Under the pieces are notes generated by a model. It was not told where the DNA came from. It saw only the letters and a program-made list of their open reading frames with translations, and searched no databases. Made by a program: the position numbers and the translations under genes. A stretch of DNA of 64,000 nt from Mycobacterium sp. Z3061. GTDB lineage: Bacteria; Actinomycetota; Actinomycetes; Mycobacteriales; Mycobacteriaceae. This document shows positions 48,630-58,056 of the stretch, piece after piece. The stretch lies in contig NZ_CP134062.1 in NCBI RefSeq assembly GCF_031583025.1, positions 2,356,001 through 2,420,000 on the forward strand. The letters are read 5' to 3'. Positions within the stretch are counted from its first letter, which is position 1; the number at the start of each line of letters is the position of its first letter.

Positions 48630-49993
48630 GCCCGGCGCCCGCGGTCGTCATCGCCGCCCCGGCATCGGGCAGTGGAAAGACCACGGTGGCAACGGGTTTG
48701 ATCGGCGCGCTTCGCCGGGCCGGGCACCGGGTGGCGTCCTTCAAGGTCGGCCCCGACTTCATCGACCCCGGCTACCATGCCCTGGCCGCCGGGCGACCCG
48801 GCCGCAACCTCGACCCGGTAATGGTGGGGGACAAGCTGATCGGCCCGCTGTTCGGTCACGGCGCCCGCGGCGCCGACATCGCGGTGATCGAAGGGGTGAT
48901 GGGCCTGTTCGACGGCCGGATCGGTCCGGACGCCACCGGCCCGGCCGCCGGATCCACCGCGCATGTCGCCGGCCTGCTGGGTGCGCCGGTGATCCTGGTG
49001 GTCGATGCCCGCGGGCAGAGCCACAGCATCGCCGCACTGCTGCACGGCTTTTCAACCTTCGACCCGCACACCCGGATCTGCGGGGTGATCCTCAACCGCG
49101 TCGGGACGGCCAGGCACGAGCTGGTGCTGCGGCAGGGCTGTGAGCAGGCCGGGGTCCCCGTGCTCGGGGCGATCCCGCGGACGGCCGAATTGGAGCTTCC
49201 GACAAGGTATCTGGGGCTGGTCACCGCCGTGGAGTACGGGCGCCACGCCGAGCGGGCGATCGAGGCGATGACGGAACTGGTGGCGCACCACGTCGATCTG
49301 CCGGCGGTGGTGGCGGCGGCCGGCGGCCGGGTGGACGACCCGCCCTGGGACCCGTCGTCCGCAGTGAGCGCGGTCGATGGGCACGTCCGCGTAGCCCTGG
49401 CGGCCGGCAAGGCGTTCACCTTCGGCTACGCCGAACACGCCGAGCTGCTGCGGGCCGCCGGCGCCCAGGTCGTCGAATTCGACCCGCTCAACGATGCCCT
49501 GCCCGAGGCGACGGACGCCGTGTTGCTGCCCGGGGGGTTTCCCGAGCAGTTCACCGCGGAACTGTCCGCCAACGACGTCGTCCGGCGTCAGATCGCCGCA
49601 CTGGCTGCCACGGGGGCGCCTGTGCACGCCGAGTGCGCCGGGCTGATCTATCTGGCCGACGAACTCGACGGCTACCCGATGTGCGGGGTGCTGTCGGGGT
49701 CGGCGCGGTTCACCCAGCGGCTCACCCTGGGCTACCGGGACGCGGTGGCCGTTGCCGACTCGTCGATGTTCGCGGCCGGACAACGGGTGGTGGGCCACGA
49801 ATTCCACCGGACCACGGTCACCTTCACCGACAGCTACCAGCCGGCCTGGGTCTACCGCGGCGGAGCCGTGGATCGCACCCCGGACGGCGCCGTCCGGGGC
49901 GGGGTGCACGCGTCGTATCTGCATACGCATCCCGCGGCGGTGCCCGATGCGGTGGCCCGCTTCGTCGCGCAGGCCGTCAAACCCCGGGCCTAG
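48626..49993 (+). CDS. cobB: Cobyrinic/hydrogenobyrinic acid a,c-diamide synthase
   Basis: 455 residues. GTG at 48626 chosen for its overlap with cobO and because VVIAAPASGSGKTTVATGL follows, the expected N-terminal P-loop. Middle FKVGPDFIDPGYH and EGVMGLFDG bind the substrate. The C-terminal type-1-like glutaminase domain has LLPGGFPEQF, the nucleophile Cys in VHAECAGLIYL, and HASYLHTH. It amidates the a and c side chains using glutamine and ATP. Counterpart of Rv2848c. Confidence 0.95.
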   Translation: MSPAPAVVIAAPASGSGKTTVATGLIGALRRAGHRVASFKVGPDFIDPGYHALAAGRPGRNLDPVMVGDKLIGPLFGHGARGADIAVIEGVMGLFDGRIGPDATGPAAGSTAHVAGLLGAPVILVVDARGQSHSIAALLHGFSTFDPHTRICGVILNRVGTARHELVLRQGCEQAGVPVLGAIPRTAELELPTRYLGLVTAVEYGRHAERAIEAMTELVAHHVDLPAVVAAAGGRVDDPPWDPSSAVSAVDGHVRVALAAGKAFTFGYAEHAELLRAAGAQVVEFDPLNDALPEATDAVLLPGGFPEQFTAELSANDVVRRQIAALAATGAPVHAECAGLIYLADELDGYPMCGVLSGSARFTQRLTLGYRDAVAVADSSMFAAGQRVVGHEFHRTTVTFTDSYQPAWVYRGGAVDRTPDGAVRGGVHASYLHTHPAAVPDAVARFVAQAVKPRA

Positions 49994-50001
49994 CGCGACA
50001 T

Positions 50002-50007
50002 TAAGCT
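50002..50007 (+). promoter_or_regulatory. Candidate -10 (TAAGCT), leaderless cysG
   Basis: TAAGCT ends 6 nt before the cysG GTG, the same hexamer and spacing as before the lysophospholipase-like gene. No Shine-Dalgarno is present. Confidence 0.45.
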
Positions 50008-50013
50008 TGCCCG

Positions 50014-51234
50014 GTGACCGAGAGCCCCTATCTGGTGGGACTGCGACTGACCGGCCGAAAGGTCGTCGTCGTCGGCGGGGGAGGCGTCGCTCAGCGCCGG
50101 TTGCCGCTGCTGATCGCCAGCGGCGCCGACGTGCACGTGATCTCCCGCAGCGCCACCGCCGCGGTCGAGGCGATGGACGGGATCACCCTGTCGCTGCGCG
50201 AATACCGCGCCGGCGACCTCGACGGCGCCTGGTACGCGCTGGCGGCCACCGACGAGCCCGAGGTGAACGCGGCGATCGTCGCCGAGGCCGAACGCCGTCA
50301 CATCTTCTGCGTCCGCGCTGACATCGCGGTCGAGGGAACGGCGGTCACCCCGGCGTCCTTCAGCTACGCGGGACTGTCCGTGGGGGTCCTGGCCGGAGGG
50401 GAGCACCGGCGTTCGGCGGCCATCCGGTCGGCCATCCGGGAGGCCCTGCAACAGGGCCTCATCGCGGCCGAGGGCTCCGATGACGTCCTGCGCGGCAGCG
50501 TGGCGCTGGTCGGGGGCGGTCCGGGCGATCCCGAACTGATCACGGTTCGGGGCCGCCGACTGCTCGCCCAGGCCGACGTGGTCGTCGCCGACCGGCTCGC
50601 TCCGCCCGAACTGCTGGCCGAGCTGTCCCCGCATGTCGAGGTGATCGACGCCGCCAAGATCCCGTACGGCCGGGCCATGGCCCAGGACGCGATCAATGAG
50701 GTGCTGATCGAACGGGCCCGGCACGGCAAGTTCGTGGTGCGTCTCAAAGGGGGCGATCCGTTCGTGTTCGCCCGGGGGTACGAGGAAGTTCTGGCCTGTG
50801 CGGAAGCGGGGATTCCGGTGACCGTGGTGCCAGGTGTGACAAGTGCCATAGCCGTGCCCGCTCTGGCGGGCGTTCCGGTGACTCACCGGGCCACAAATCA
50901 TGAATTCGTGGTGGTCAGCGGCCATTTGGCGCCCGATCATCCCGAATCGTTAGTGAATTGGGACGCTTTGGCAGCAATGTCAGGGACCATCGTTTTGCTG
51001 ATGGCGGTCGAACGCATCGAACTCTTTGTGGCTGCGCTGTTAAAAGGCGGCCGACCTGGGGATACTCCGGTCATGGTGGTGCAACATGGAACGACGGCAG
51101 CGCAACAGACGTTGCGGGCGACCCTGGCGGACACGCCGGAAAAGGTCCGCGCGGAGGGTGTTCGACCTCCCGCGATCATCGTTATCGGGCCCGTCGCGGG
51201 CCTCGGCGACGTTCAGGGTTTAAACAATTCTTAA
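50014..51234 (+). CDS. cysG: Sirohaem synthase-like fusion: precorrin-2 dehydrogenase / uroporphyrinogen-III methyltransferase
   Basis: 406 residues, GTG start. N-terminal NAD-binding VVVVGGGGVAQRRLPLL with CysG/Met8-type dehydrogenase-ferrochelatase domain (residues 1-150). C-terminal SUMT domain: GGGPGDPELITVRGRRLL, KGGDPFVFARGYEEVL, VVPGVTSAIAVPALAGVPV. It makes precorrin-2 and feeds sirohaem (sulfite/nitrite reductases) and cobalamin. Counterpart of Rv2847c. Base composition drops after about 50,880, with more A/T at third positions than in its neighbours. Confidence 0.93.
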   Translation: MTESPYLVGLRLTGRKVVVVGGGGVAQRRLPLLIASGADVHVISRSATAAVEAMDGITLSLREYRAGDLDGAWYALAATDEPEVNAAIVAEAERRHIFCVRADIAVEGTAVTPASFSYAGLSVGVLAGGEHRRSAAIRSAIREALQQGLIAAEGSDDVLRGSVALVGGGPGDPELITVRGRRLLAQADVVVADRLAPPELLAELSPHVEVIDAAKIPYGRAMAQDAINEVLIERARHGKFVVRLKGGDPFVFARGYEEVLACAEAGIPVTVVPGVTSAIAVPALAGVPVTHRATNHEFVVVSGHLAPDHPESLVNWDALAAMSGTIVLLMAVERIELFVAALLKGGRPGDTPVMVVQHGTTAAQQTLRATLADTPEKVRAEGVRPPAIIVIGPVAGLGDVQGLNNS

Positions 51235-51248
51235 GATTACTGTAAGGT
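51220..51248 (+). promoter_or_regulatory. Candidate efpA promoter
   Basis: TTAAAC (51220-51225), 17 nt, TAAGGT (51243-51248), ending 8 nt before the efpA ATG. A second -10-like TAAGAT lies at 51232-51237. Both overlap or closely follow the 3' end of cysG. Confidence 0.4.
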
Positions 51249-51256
51249 AACCCGCT

Positions 51257-52849
51257 ATGACGGCTCTCAACGACTCAGAGCGGGCAGTCCACACTTGGAC
51301 TGAGGGACGCTCAGAACGTTCGGCCCAGGAGCGTCCCACGCGAACAGTGGAGACCCCTTTGCAGCGCTTGAGCAGGTATTACCCGACGTGGCTACCCTCG
51401 CGGCGGTTCATCGCCGCGGTTATCGCCATCGGCGGTATGCAGCTGCTGGCCACCATGGACAGCACGGTCGCCATCGTCGCGCTTCCTAAGATTCAGAACG
51501 AGCTCAGCCTGTCCGACGCCGGTCGTAGCTGGGTGATCACCGCTTATGTGCTGACCTTCGGCGGGCTGATGCTGCTCGGCGGCCGGCTCGGCGACACCAT
51601 CGGGCGTAAGCGCACCTTCATCGTCGGTGTCGCGCTGTTCACCATTTCCTCGGTGCTGTGCGCGGTGGCCTGGGACGAGGTGACGCTGGTCATCGCCCGG
51701 CTGTCGCAGGGCGTGGGCTCGGCTATCGCCTCGCCGACCGGTTTGGCGCTGGTGGCGACCACCTTCCCGAAGGGGCCGGCGCGTAACGCCGCGACGGCGG
51801 TCTTCGCGGCCATGACGGCGATCGGGTCCGTGATGGGCCTGGTGGTCGGTGGCGCGCTGACCGAGTTCTCGTGGCGGCTGGCGTTCATGGTCAACGTGCC
51901 GATCGGGCTGGTGATGATCTACCTGGCCCGCACCGCGCTGCGGGAAACCAACCGTGAGCGGATGAAGCTTGACGCGGCCGGGGCCATGCTCGCCACGCTG
52001 GCGTGCACCGCCGCCGTGTTCGCGTTCTCGGTGGGCCCGGAGAAGGGCTGGGTTTCGGTCACCACAATCGGTTCCGGTGTGGTGGCGGTGCTGGCGGCCA
52101 TCGGGTTCGCCATCGTCGAGCGCACCGCGGAGAACCCGGTCATCCCGTTCCAGCTGTTCCGCGACCGCAACCGGCTGGTCACCTTCGTGGCGATCTTCCT
52201 GGCCGGCGGCGTCATGTTCACCCTGACGGTGTCCATCGGCCTGTATGTGCAGGACATCCTGGGCTACAGCGCGTTGCGCGCCGGTGTGGGCTTCATTCCG
52301 TTCGTCATCGCGATGGGCATCGGCCTGGGCATCTCGTCTCAGCTGGTCTCGCGGTTCTCGCCGCGGGTGCTGACCATCGGCGGTGGCTGGCTGCTGCTGG
52401 GCGCCATGATCTACGGGTCGTTGTTCATGCACCGCGGTGCGTCCTACTTCCCGAACCTGGTGCTGCCGATCGTCGTCGGCGGGATCGGCATCGGCATGGT
52501 GGTCGTCCCGCTCACGCTGGCAGCCATCGCCGGCGTCGGATTCGACCAGATCGGCCCCGTGTCCGCGATGACGCTGATGCTGCAGAGTCTGGGCGGGCCG
52601 CTGGTGCTGGCCGTCATCCAGGCCGTCATCACGTCCCGCACGCTGTACCTGGGCGGCACGACGGGCCCCGTCAAGTTCATGAACGACATGCAGTTGCAGG
52701 CGCTGGACCACGGCTACACCTACGGGCTGCTGTGGATCGCCGGAGCGGCCGTGATCGTCGGTATCGCGGCGTTGTTCATCGGCTACACGCCCGAGCAGGT
52801 CGCGCACGCCCAGGAAGTCAAGGAAGCGATCGACGCCGGAGAGCTGTAG
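51257..52849 (+). CDS. efpA: Multidrug efflux MFS transporter EfpA
   Basis: 530 residues, same length as M. tuberculosis EfpA (Rv2846c). DHA2-type major facilitator with about 14 membrane segments after a ~50-residue hydrophilic N-terminus. The loop 2-3 motif is LGGRLGDTIGRKRTF, and the first helix carries ATMDSTVAIVALP. It is a proton-driven exporter of drugs and probably lipids in the inner membrane. It ends 135 nt before proS. Confidence 0.96.
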   Translation: MTALNDSERAVHTWTEGRSERSAQERPTRTVETPLQRLSRYYPTWLPSRRFIAAVIAIGGMQLLATMDSTVAIVALPKIQNELSLSDAGRSWVITAYVLTFGGLMLLGGRLGDTIGRKRTFIVGVALFTISSVLCAVAWDEVTLVIARLSQGVGSAIASPTGLALVATTFPKGPARNAATAVFAAMTAIGSVMGLVVGGALTEFSWRLAFMVNVPIGLVMIYLARTALRETNRERMKLDAAGAMLATLACTAAVFAFSVGPEKGWVSVTTIGSGVVAVLAAIGFAIVERTAENPVIPFQLFRDRNRLVTFVAIFLAGGVMFTLTVSIGLYVQDILGYSALRAGVGFIPFVIAMGIGLGISSQLVSRFSPRVLTIGGGWLLLGAMIYGSLFMHRGASYFPNLVLPIVVGGIGIGMVVVPLTLAAIAGVGFDQIGPVSAMTLMLQSLGGPLVLAVIQAVITSRTLYLGGTTGPVKFMNDMQLQALDHGYTYGLLWIAGAAVIVGIAALFIGYTPEQVAHAQEVKEAIDAGEL

Positions 52850-52865
52850 GCCGGCGCCCGTCGCG

Positions 52866-52924
52866 CCGAGCCTGTAAGTCTGGCGGCCCCTCCTCGCGCT
52901 TTCTCTGCGATTTTGCAGGCTCGG
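52866..52924. repeat. Long-loop inverted repeat between efpA and proS
   Basis: CCGAGCCTG (52866-52874) pairs perfectly with CAGGCTCGG (52916-52924) across a 41-nt loop. Including a G-T pair the stem extends to about 12 bp. There is no T-run. Possible roles are 3'-end protection or termination for efpA, or an upstream structure for proS. Confidence 0.45.
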
Positions 52925-52970
52925 TGCCGGCTCCTGCTCGACGTGAGATCTGACACGCTCGGCCCCCAAG

Positions 52971-52976
52971 TAGGCT
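52971..52976 (+). promoter_or_regulatory. Candidate -10 (TAGGCT) for proS
   Basis: TAGGCT ends 8 nt before the GTG start of proS, so the transcript would be leaderless or nearly so. Confidence 0.38.
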
Positions 52977-52984
52977 TGCCGCCT

Positions 52985-54730
52985 GTGATCACCAGGATGT
53001 CCGAGCTGTTCCTGCGCACCCTGCGCGACGACCCCGCCGACGCAGAGGTGCCCAGCCACAAACTGCTGATCCGCGCCGGATACGTCCGGCCCATCGCGCC
53101 CGGCCTCTACAGCTGGCTGCCGCTCGGCCTGAAGGTGCTGCGCAACATCGAGCGCATCGTCCGCGAGGAGATGAACGCGATCGGCGGCCAGGAGATCCTG
53201 TTCCCGGCCCTGCTGCCGCGCGCGCCCTACGAGACCACCAACAGGTGGACCGAATACGGAGACAGCGTCTTCCGGGTCCAGGACCGGCGCGGCAACGACT
53301 ACATGCTGGGCCCCACCCACGAAGAGCTGTTCACCCTGACCGTCAAGGGCGAGTACAGCTCCTACAAGGACTTCCCGCTGACCCTCTACCAAATCCAGAA
53401 CAAATACCGCGACGAGGCGCGCCCGCGCGCCGGCATCCTGCGCGGCCGCGAGTTCGTCATGAAGGACTCGTACTCCTTCGACCTCGACGCCGCCGGCCTC
53501 AAGGCCTCCTACCACGCGCACCGCGAGGCTTACCAGCGGATCTTCGACCGGCTCGAGGTGCGCTACGTCATCGTCTCGGCCGTGTCGGGTGCGATGGGCG
53601 GTAGCGCGTCCGAAGAATTCCTGGCCGAGAGCCCGATCGGCGAGGACACCTTCGTCCGGTGTGTGGAATCGGGCTACGCCGCCAACGTCGAAGCCGTCAT
53701 CACCGCCCGCCCCGACGCACAACCCACCGACGACAAGCCCCCGGCCGAGGTCCACGACACCGGTGACACCCCCACCATCGCCACCCTGGTCGCCTGGGCC
53801 AACGAGGCGCTGGACCGCACCGTGACCGCCGCCGACACCCTCAAGAACGTTCTGCTGAAGGTCCGCCAGCCCGGCGGCGACTGGGAACTGCTGGCCATCG
53901 GTGTGCCCGGTGACCGCGAGGTCGACGACAAGCGCCTCGGCGCGGCGCTGGAACCGGCCGAGTACGCGCTGATCGACGACGCGGACTTCGCCAAGTACCC
54001 GTTCCTGGTCAAGGGGTACATCGGCCCGAAAGCGCTGCGGGAGAACGACGTCCGCTACCTCGTCGACCCGCGGGTGGTGGACGGCACCAGTTGGATCACC
54101 GGCGCCGACGAGCCCGGGCGCCACGTGGTCGGCCTGGTCGCCGGTCGCGACTTCACCGCCGACGGCACCATCGAGGCGGCCGAGGTACGCGAGGGCGACC
54201 CGTCACCCGACGGGGCCGGCCCGCTGGTGATGGCCCGCGGCATCGAGATCGGCCACATCTTCCAGCTCGGGCGCAAGTACACCGACGCGTTCAGTGCCGA
54301 CGTGCTCGGCGAGGACGGGAAGCCGGTGCGGCTGACCATGGGGTCCTACGGCGTCGGAGTGTCGCGCCTGGTGGCCGTGGTCGCCGAGCAGCACCACGAC
54401 CAGCTGGGCCTGCGCTGGCCGGCTTCGATCAGCCCGTTCGGGGTGCATCTGGTGATGGCCAACAAGGACCCCGAGGCCCGGCTGGGCGCCGCCAAGCTGG
54501 CAGCCGACCTGGACAAGGTGGGGGTGGACGTGCTGCTGGATGACCGCCAGGCCTCACCCGGGGTGAAGTTCAAGGACGCCGAGCTGCTCGGCGTGCCCTG
54601 GGTCGTCGTGGTAGGCCGCGGCTGGGCCGACGGCAGGGTGGAGCTGCGCAACCGGTTCAGCGGGGAGACCAGCGAGCTGGCCGTCGGTGATTCGCTGACC
54701 AGCGACCTGGTCGCCGCCATCAGCGGCTGA
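52985..54730 (+). CDS. proS: Prolyl-tRNA synthetase
   Basis: 581 residues; GTG at 52985 gives [21 protein letters not shown], matching the mycobacterial N-terminus and length (Rv2845c). Bacterial-type class II enzyme: [14 protein letters not shown], motif 2 [17 protein letters not shown], editing insertion between about residues 230 and 390 ([12 protein letters not shown]), motif 3 [14 protein letters not shown], and a C-terminal anticodon-binding domain ([19 protein letters not shown]). It charges tRNA-Pro. It ends 12 nt from a convergent gene. Confidence 0.97.
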   Translation: MITRMSELFLRTLRDDPADAEVPSHKLLIRAGYVRPIAPGLYSWLPLGLKVLRNIERIVREEMNAIGGQEILFPALLPRAPYETTNRWTEYGDSVFRVQDRRGNDYMLGPTHEELFTLTVKGEYSSYKDFPLTLYQIQNKYRDEARPRAGILRGREFVMKDSYSFDLDAAGLKASYHAHREAYQRIFDRLEVRYVIVSAVSGAMGGSASEEFLAESPIGEDTFVRCVESGYAANVEAVITARPDAQPTDDKPPAEVHDTGDTPTIATLVAWANEALDRTVTAADTLKNVLLKVRQPGGDWELLAIGVPGDREVDDKRLGAALEPAEYALIDDADFAKYPFLVKGYIGPKALRENDVRYLVDPRVVDGTSWITGADEPGRHVVGLVAGRDFTADGTIEAAEVREGDPSPDGAGPLVMARGIEIGHIFQLGRKYTDAFSADVLGEDGKPVRLTMGSYGVGVSRLVAVVAEQHHDQLGLRWPASISPFGVHLVMANKDPEARLGAAKLAADLDKVGVDVLLDDRQASPGVKFKDAELLGVPWVVVVGRGWADGRVELRNRFSGETSELAVGDSLTSDLVAAISG

Positions 54731-54742
54731 GAACAGCCCGAC

Positions 54743-55189
54743 CTATTCGTTCCCGCCCGGGAACGCCGTGGTGATCGGCCAGCCGCCCAGCACCTTGTTC
54801 CACCGCGCGGCCAGCACCGCGCTCTGCGTCAGCGCCGTCGAGGCGAACGCCCGGTCCTCGGCCGTCTCGGCATGCTCGACGACCGCCCGCCAGGCCGTCG
54901 CGCCGTCGTTCTCCATGCGCGCCGCCAGCCGCGCCGCATCCGCCGGGCTGCCCACCGGCGACGGCAGCTGATACCCGGCGGCGGCGGGCGCCGGCGTGAC
55001 CTTGCGGGCACTGAGCATCGCGATGACGTCGTCGCGGCGCTGGCGGTGCTGATTGAGCGCCTCCACCACCAGGTCGTTGACGCTGGGCGGCGACAGCGCC
55101 GACACGATGCCGTAGCCGTAGATGGTGCCGTGCTCGACGGCCAGCGCGTCGCTGAGCGCCGCGACGTCGGCGTCCTTGCCACCGCTCAT
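54743..55189 (-). CDS. Ferritin-like (DUF4439-type) protein
   Basis: 148 residues; ATG overlaps the stop of the lipoprotein gene (ATGA). A helical protein with LAVEHGTIYGYG and NQHRQRRDDV, the Glu-x-x-His spacing of ferritin-like four-helix bundles, but only part of the usual di-iron ligands is visible. Counterpart of Rv2844. Function unknown; co-translated with the upstream lipoprotein, with which it may share the fold. Confidence 0.85.
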   Translation of the reverse strand: MSGGKDADVAALSDALAVEHGTIYGYGIVSALSPPSVNDLVVEALNQHRQRRDDVIAMLSARKVTPAPAAAGYQLPSPVGSPADAARLAARMENDGATAWRAVVEHAETAEDRAFASTALTQSAVLAARWNKVLGGWPITTAFPGGNE

Positions 55190-55734
55190 ATCGACGGGCC
55201 CCCCGGCACCAGCGCAACCTCGCACGACGCCGTGCACGATGCCGCGATCGAGGCGAGCAGTCCGGCCCGGTAGCCCGACGACGTCGACACCAGGCGATTG
55301 GCCTCCTCGGCCGACTTGCGCAGCGAATCGATCACGTCGGAAACCGGCGGTGGTGGCGGCGGCGGAGCCTCCGGCTCGGTCGGGCTGGGGGTCGCGCTGG
55401 AGCTGCTCGTTTCACTGGTCGAGGAGACGAGCTTGCCGGCGGCCCGCGCGATCTCGGTGGACAGCGCCCGGGCGTGCGCGGCGCGCTGGGTGGCGACCAC
55501 GGTCAACGCGGCCGCGATCTGCGGGGGGCTGCCGATCGCTCCGGCGGCCGCGGCGGCCAGCGCACTGTCGCGCCGGGCCTGGTCCAACGGGCCCACCAAC
55601 TCCTCGACGGCGGGGGGCTTGGGCGCCGACTCGCCGCAGGCGGTTGCCGCCACCCCGAGTGCGGCGAGAGCGGCACCACCGGCGAGCACACGCCGCCTGC
55701 TGATGACGGGTACTGCTCTGGGCACGTCCCACAT
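55186..55734 (-). CDS. Probable Tat-exported lipoprotein, DUF4439-like
   Basis: 182 residues from ATG 55734, chosen over upstream starts because it places an export signal at the N-terminus: ISRRRVLAGGAALAALGVA with twin Arg, followed by lipobox AATAC. The mature part has helices (RAAHARALSTEIARAAG), a Ser/Pro-rich linker with seven prolines (PPPPPPP), and a C-terminal ALVPGGPSI. Counterpart of Rv2843. Expected at the outer face of the membrane. Function unknown. Confidence 0.83.
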   Translation of the reverse strand: MWDVPRAVPVISRRRVLAGGAALAALGVAATACGESAPKPPAVEELVGPLDQARRDSALAAAAAGAIGSPPQIAAALTVVATQRAAHARALSTEIARAAGKLVSSTSETSSSSATPSPTEPEAPPPPPPPVSDVIDSLRKSAEEANRLVSTSSGYRAGLLASIAASCTASCEVALVPGGPSI

Positions 55735-55931
55735 CCTGCCATCACCGGGCACCGTGACAGCGCCAGCCACGATGGCGTCAGGCCCCGGCAGAGAACCGGC
55801 TCGGTAACCGGGGAGTTGTTGAACGGGCGTCAATAGCGGATCCTGGCGTATCGTGGGTGGCTGGCTCTCTGAGTTCGCTGTGAAAGCCACGCTCAAGCGC
55901 ATGACCGACAATTCAAGATGAGGAGCTCGCC

Positions 55932-56462
55932 GTGACCACCGGGCTACCTTCGCAGACGCAGGTGATCGAGCTGTTGACCGGAGAGTTCGCGCGCGCCGGT
56001 TACGAGATCGAAGACGTGGTCATCAACAGCCGCACGCGCCCACCGCGCATCACCGTGATCGCCGACGGCGACACCGCGCTGGACCTCGACACCATCGCCG
56101 CGCTCTCGCGAACCGCCTCCGATTTGCTGGACAGTGTGGACGGCGGCGACGCCGACGGATACATCCTCGAGGTCAGCTCTCCCGGCGTCGACCGCCCGTT
56201 GACCACCGAAAAACACTTCCGGCGGGCGCGGGGCCGCAAGGTGGACCTCGCGCTGGCAGATGGGTCGCAGCTGTCCGGCCGAATCGCCGAAGCCGGCAAC
56301 GGCACGCTGTCGCTGGTGGTCCGCACCGGCCGCGAGCTGGCGATGCGGGAGATACCGCTGACCGACGTCGTCAAAGCGGTTGTGCAGGTTGAGTTTTCGC
56401 CACCAGCCCGGGCGGAGCTGGAGCTGCTGGGTCAGGCACAGAGGACGGAGGCCGGAGCATGA
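55932..56462 (+). CDS. rimP: Ribosome maturation factor RimP
   Basis: 176 residues, GTG start with GAGGAG 6 nt upstream. Family motifs: [56 protein letters not shown]. It helps 30S subunit maturation. Counterpart of Rv2842c and first gene of the rimP-nusA-ylxR-infB-rbfA cluster. Its stop overlaps the nusA start (ATGA). A -10-like TATCGT is at 55849-55854 in the 197-nt divergent gap. Confidence 0.95.
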   Translation: MTTGLPSQTQVIELLTGEFARAGYEIEDVVINSRTRPPRITVIADGDTALDLDTIAALSRTASDLLDSVDGGDADGYILEVSSPGVDRPLTTEKHFRRARGRKVDLALADGSQLSGRIAEAGNGTLSLVVRTGRELAMREIPLTDVVKAVVQVEFSPPARAELELLGQAQRTEAGA

Positions 56463-57502
56463 ACATCGACATGGCCGCACTCCACGCGATCGAGGTGGAC
56501 CGGGGCATCTCGGTCAGCGAGCTGCTCGAGACGATCAAGTCCGCGCTGCTCACCGCCTACCGGCACACCGAGGGCCACCAGTCCGACGCCCGCATCGAGA
56601 TCGACCGCAAGACCGGCGTGGTGCGGGTGATCGCCCGCGAGACCGACGAAGACGGCAACTTGATCAGCGAGTGGGACGACACCCCGGAGGGCTTCGGTCG
56701 CATCGCCGCCACCACCGCGCGGCAGGTCATGCTGCAGCGTTTCCGCGACGCGGAGAACGAGCGCACCTTCGGCGAGTTCTCCACCCGCGAAGGCGAGATC
56801 GTCGCCGGGGTCATCCAGCGCGACAGCCGGGCCAACGCCCGTGGCCTGGTCGTTGTCCGGATAGGCACCGAGGCCAAGGCCTCCGAAGGCGTGATCCCGG
56901 CCGCCGAACAGGTGCCGGGCGAGAGCTACGAGCACGGCAACCGGCTGCGCTGCTACGTCGTCGGGGTCAGTCGCGGCTCGCGTGAACCGCTGATCACCCT
57001 CTCGCGCACCCACCCGAACCTGGTGCGCAAGCTGTTCTCGCTCGAGGTTCCCGAGATCGCCGACGGTTCGGTGGAGATCGTGGCGGTGGCCCGAGAGGCC
57101 GGCCACCGGTCCAAGATCGCCGTGGTATCCCGGGTGCCCGGTCTGAACGCCAAGGGCGCCTGCATCGGTCCGATGGGGCAGCGGGTCCGCAACGTGATGA
57201 GCGAGCTGTCCGGCGAGAAGATCGACATCATCGACTACGACGAGGACCCGGCCCGCTTCGTGGCCAACGCGTTGTCGCCGGCCAAGGTGGTGTCGGTGTC
57301 GGTGATCGACCCGAACGCCCGCGCCGCCCGGGTCGTGGTTCCCGACTTCCAGTTGTCCCTGGCCATCGGCAAGGAAGGGCAGAACGCCCGGCTCGCCGCC
57401 CGCCTCACGGGGTGGCGCATCGACATCCGGGGTGACGCGCCGGGCGGCTCCGAGGGCCAGCCTGACCAGGGGGCCAGCCACGGAATGGCCCACGGGCACT
57501 GA
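56459..57502 (+). CDS. nusA: Transcription termination/antitermination factor NusA
   Basis: 347 residues, the short actinobacterial form without C-terminal acidic repeats. N-terminal RNA-polymerase-binding domain, S1 domain (about 110-180, [12 protein letters not shown]), then KH1 and KH2 ([37 protein letters not shown]). It regulates pausing, termination and rRNA antitermination. Counterpart of Rv2841c. A Gly/Gln/His-rich tail ([15 protein letters not shown]) follows. Confidence 0.97.
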   Translation: MNIDMAALHAIEVDRGISVSELLETIKSALLTAYRHTEGHQSDARIEIDRKTGVVRVIARETDEDGNLISEWDDTPEGFGRIAATTARQVMLQRFRDAENERTFGEFSTREGEIVAGVIQRDSRANARGLVVVRIGTEAKASEGVIPAAEQVPGESYEHGNRLRCYVVGVSRGSREPLITLSRTHPNLVRKLFSLEVPEIADGSVEIVAVAREAGHRSKIAVVSRVPGLNAKGACIGPMGQRVRNVMSELSGEKIDIIDYDEDPARFVANALSPAKVVSVSVIDPNARAARVVVPDFQLSLAIGKEGQNARLAARLTGWRIDIRGDAPGGSEGQPDQGASHGMAHGH

Positions 57503-57599
57503 AGCGTGCCGCGGCGGCTCGGGGCAATCCGCAGTAGTCGGCTGCTGAATTGCTGCGCGAGCGGCCGCAGGGTGGTTCTGACCACTGGTCGGGTGACGC

Positions 57600-57605
57600 T
57601 AGACT
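57600..57605 (+). promoter_or_regulatory. Candidate -10 (TAGACT) for ylxR/infB
   Basis: TAGACT ends 5 nt before the ylxR GTG, within the 108-nt gap after nusA, so ylxR-infB could have its own leaderless promoter inside the operon. Confidence 0.42.
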
Positions 57606-57610
57606 GAGCC

Positions 57611-57991
57611 GTGATCCAGCGCGAGCCTTCGGCCTCGGCGCGCCAACGTCCGGAAACCCCCAGCGGACCGGTGCGGACGTGTGTCGGATGCCGGAGGCGA
57701 GAGTTGGCCGTCGAACTGCTTCGAGTGGTGGCTCGGTCTACCGGGAACGGCAACTACGCCGTAATCGTTGACACAGCCGGAAGCCTGCCGGGGCGAGGTG
57801 CGTGGTTGCATCCCGATCCGCAGTGCGCACAACAAGCGATCCGGCGGCGGGCTTTCACCCGCGCGCTGCGCATCACCGGTTCGCCGGACACATCCGCGGT
57901 GATCGAGCACGTCGAGTTCTCGGCGGCCCGCATCACCAACGGCAACAGAACAGGTAGCAACGAACATGAGCACACCGTGAAGTCCCGATGA
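57611..57991 (+). CDS. YlxR family RNA-binding protein (DUF448)
   Basis: 126 residues, GTG start. YlxR core: [19 protein letters not shown] and the conserved [12 protein letters not shown] followed by [11 protein letters not shown]. It always sits between nusA and infB. Homologues bind RNA, and one has been tied to RNase P activity. Counterpart of Rv2840c but with a longer C-terminal tail after residue 100. Part of the translation/transcription cluster. Confidence 0.9.
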   Translation: MIQREPSASARQRPETPSGPVRTCVGCRRRELAVELLRVVARSTGNGNYAVIVDTAGSLPGRGAWLHPDPQCAQQAIRRRAFTRALRITGSPDTSAVIEHVEFSAARITNGNRTGSNEHEHTVKSR

Positions 57992-58056
57992 CCATGCGTC
58001 ATAGCTAACCCCCGAGGCGCGGCCCACCGCTTGTCGCCTCATAGACAGGAGATGTA

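Noticed and set aside
46168-51234. Cobalamin riboswitch upstream of cobO, cobB or cysG
   Set aside because: The gaps are 14, negative (overlap) and 20 nt, too short for a riboswitch, and no B12-box-like sequence is seen.
51392-54124. 910-codon open frame on the minus strand opposite efpA and proS
   Set aside because: It mirrors two well-identified genes; its composition is the His/Arg/Gln-rich pattern typical of antisense frames in high-GC DNA, and no family motif is visible.
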